DNA from: Cochlodiniinecator piscidefendens
GTDB lineage: Bacteria > Pseudomonadota > Alphaproteobacteria > Rhodobacterales > Rhodobacteraceae
Reading direction: 5' to 3'
Length of the DNA stretch: 64,000 nucleotides
NCBI RefSeq assembly: GCF_011326755.1
Contig: NZ_JAAOIE010000010.1
Coordinates: 1 to 64,000 of the forward strand
Shown here: positions 63,037 through 64,000 of the stretch, in pieces
Layout of the letters: the number at the start of each line of letters is the position of its first letter
Numbering within the stretch: the stretch's first letter is position 1
The notes under the pieces: model-generated
What the model was told of the DNA's origin: nothing
The model's database searches: none
The model's input: the letters and a program-made list of their open reading frames with translations, nothing else
Made by a program: the position numbers and the translations under genes

Positions 63037-64000
63037 GCAGACAAACACATTCGTGCCAAAACCTCATCGAGCGTATCAAACAGAAGTTTTGCGTTTTCGA
63101 TTGAAAAGGGCATAGGTGGTCGAATTTTTAATGCGTTTTTGTGACGTCCCAGCTTGGATAAAATTATGCCCTGGTGTCGCATCGCATTCACAACCCTATC
63201 CGTGAATTCAGACGCCGGGAGGTTTGTCGCGCGGTCAGCAACCATTTCAGCACCGAAAACCATACCTGTGCCGCGAATATCCGCAATAACGTCATATTTT
63301 GACTGCAGCTCTGTCAAACGTGTTCTGGCATATTCCCCAACGGCATTTGCGTGCTCTCTCAGGTTTTTTTCCTGCAATTCTTGCAAGACAGCCATAGCCG
63401 CAGCGCAACTAACCGGGTTTCCTCCGAATGTATTAAAATATCTAAACTTGGTTCTGAAAGCTGCCATCGTATCTTCGTTTGTTACGACACAACCCACGGG
63501 ATGACCATTTGCCATCGGCTTTCCCAACACCAACACATCGGGAACCACGTCTTGCTTTTCATGGGCCCAGAAATGGGTTCCAATGCGCCCGAAGCCCGAC
63601 TGGACTTCGTCACAAATCAAAAGCCCGCCTGCCTTTCGCACGACCTCTGCCGCTGGCTTCAACCAACCTTCCGCCTGTGTTGGAAACCCTTCATTCAAAA
63701 AATACGGGCACAGCACCAAAGCAGCAAAACCATGATCGCTTTTTTGCAACTCAGAGACGCGTTCAGCAACCTTTTCCGCAAACTTAGTTCCGTCAGGGTC
63801 GGAAATTCGAAGACTATCCGGCGCTTCCACAAACCTAAAAAACTGATCTAAACCAAACCCTACCTCAGGAACATTACTGCGGCTAAGTTGGCTAACAAGG
63901 GCCGTGTTACCGTGATATGTCGCATCAGTTGCGATGATGCCCCGGTTCCCGGTGACGGCCTCCGCCATTCGCAATGCGATATCATTTGCTTCAGACCCTG
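63033..64000 (-). CDS. Class III aminotransferase-fold enzyme, 5' end beyond the window
   Basis: The frame is open to the window edge and reads SEANDIALRMAEAVTGNRGI there, which is internal to class III aminotransferases, so the N-terminal part is missing. VRKAGGLLICDEVQSGFGRIGTHFWAHEK and the PLP-lysine block VLGKPMANGHPVGCVVT are present. The GKPMANGHP form resembles ethanolamine-phosphate and phosphohydroxylysine phospho-lyases, consistent with the kinase next to it. A simple transaminase remains possible. Confidence 0.88.
   Translation of the reverse strand, partial: GSEANDIALRMAEAVTGNRGIIATDATYHGNTALVSQLSRSNVPEVGFGLDQFFRFVEAPDSLRISDPDGTKFAEKVAERVSELQKSDHGFAALVLCPYFLNEGFPTQAEGWLKPAAEVVRKAGGLLICDEVQSGFGRIGTHFWAHEKQDVVPDVLVLGKPMANGHPVGCVVTNEDTMAAFRTKFRYFNTFGGNPVSCAAAMAVLQELQEKNLREHANAVGEYARTRLTELQSKYDVIADIRGTGMVFGAEMVADRATNLPASEFTDRVVNAMRHQGIILSKLGRHKNALKIRPPMPFSIENAKLLFDTLDEVLARMCLSA

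Overview
The window looks like part of an extrachromosomal replicon, or a plasmid-derived region, of a marine alphaproteobacterium of the Rhodobacteraceae (Roseobacter group). Three things point there: a DnaA-like replicase facing a parAB pair (11.0-14.6 kb), a replicon type known from Rhodobacterales; the density of TRAP, TTT and ABC importers with catabolic operons; and the protein character overall. By eye the GC content is near 50%, low for the group. The species cannot be named from this.

0-9.8 kb: a truncated sulfatase faces a nine-gene minus-strand operon whose genes nearly all overlap by ATGA. It encodes a Rieske oxygenase (reductase, alpha, beta), an acyl-CoA ligase, a thiolase fold without its catalytic Cys and His, a DUF35-SDR fusion, a cyclase-family hydrolase of the isatin hydrolase type, an SDR and a flavin reductase. 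9.9-11 kb: a TTT (TctC) receptor and a terminator. 11-14.8 kb: replication and partition genes with iteron-like repeats and palindromic parS candidates. 14.8-20 kb: two MarR regulators, a thioesterase and IorB/IorA. 20-31.9 kb: plus-strand aldehyde dehydrogenase, class III transaminase, nitrilase, gentisate-dioxygenase-like cupin, FAH hydrolase, maleate isomerase, a TRAP transporter and TctB/TctA. I read 0.9-31.9 kb as one catabolic regulon. Aldehyde dehydrogenase, nitrilase and IorAB all make arylacetates or their CoA esters. The ligase, Rieske enzyme, aldolase-like pair and isatin-hydrolase-like protein suggest indole-3-acetate (auxin) degradation via isatin and anthranilate. A gentisate-type lower pathway would end in fumarate and pyruvate. 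Substrate and step order are inferred. The two divergent promoter regions share a near-identical AT-rich operator, probably bound by the MarR proteins.

31.9-35.8 kb: a decayed junction with an AraC fragment, an IS110-type transposase scrap, a higBA toxin-antitoxin module with a third overlapping gene, a gene fragment and an arginase-family gene.

36-50.2 kb: a second catabolic island built around four SnoaL-like proteins, a sugar-type ABC importer, a HisD/HpsN-like dehydrogenase, an SDR, a LacI regulator, a double cupin, an alpha/beta hydrolase and an RraA-like protein. A long perfect palindrome lies between the divergent first genes. I cannot assign this pathway to a known one, and it is the best candidate here for an undescribed system.

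50.6-60 kb: a HAD phosphatase, a hybrid histidine kinase and response regulator, a two-domain-permease ABC importer and an inositol-monophosphatase-family enzyme. Together these resemble a sugar-phosphate (AfuABC-type) uptake and dephosphorylation system. 60-64 kb: a membrane-anchored Rieske-like protein that has lost all its cluster ligands, then a minus-strand operon of class III aminotransferase (cut by the window end), APH-type kinase and Tm-1-like protein.
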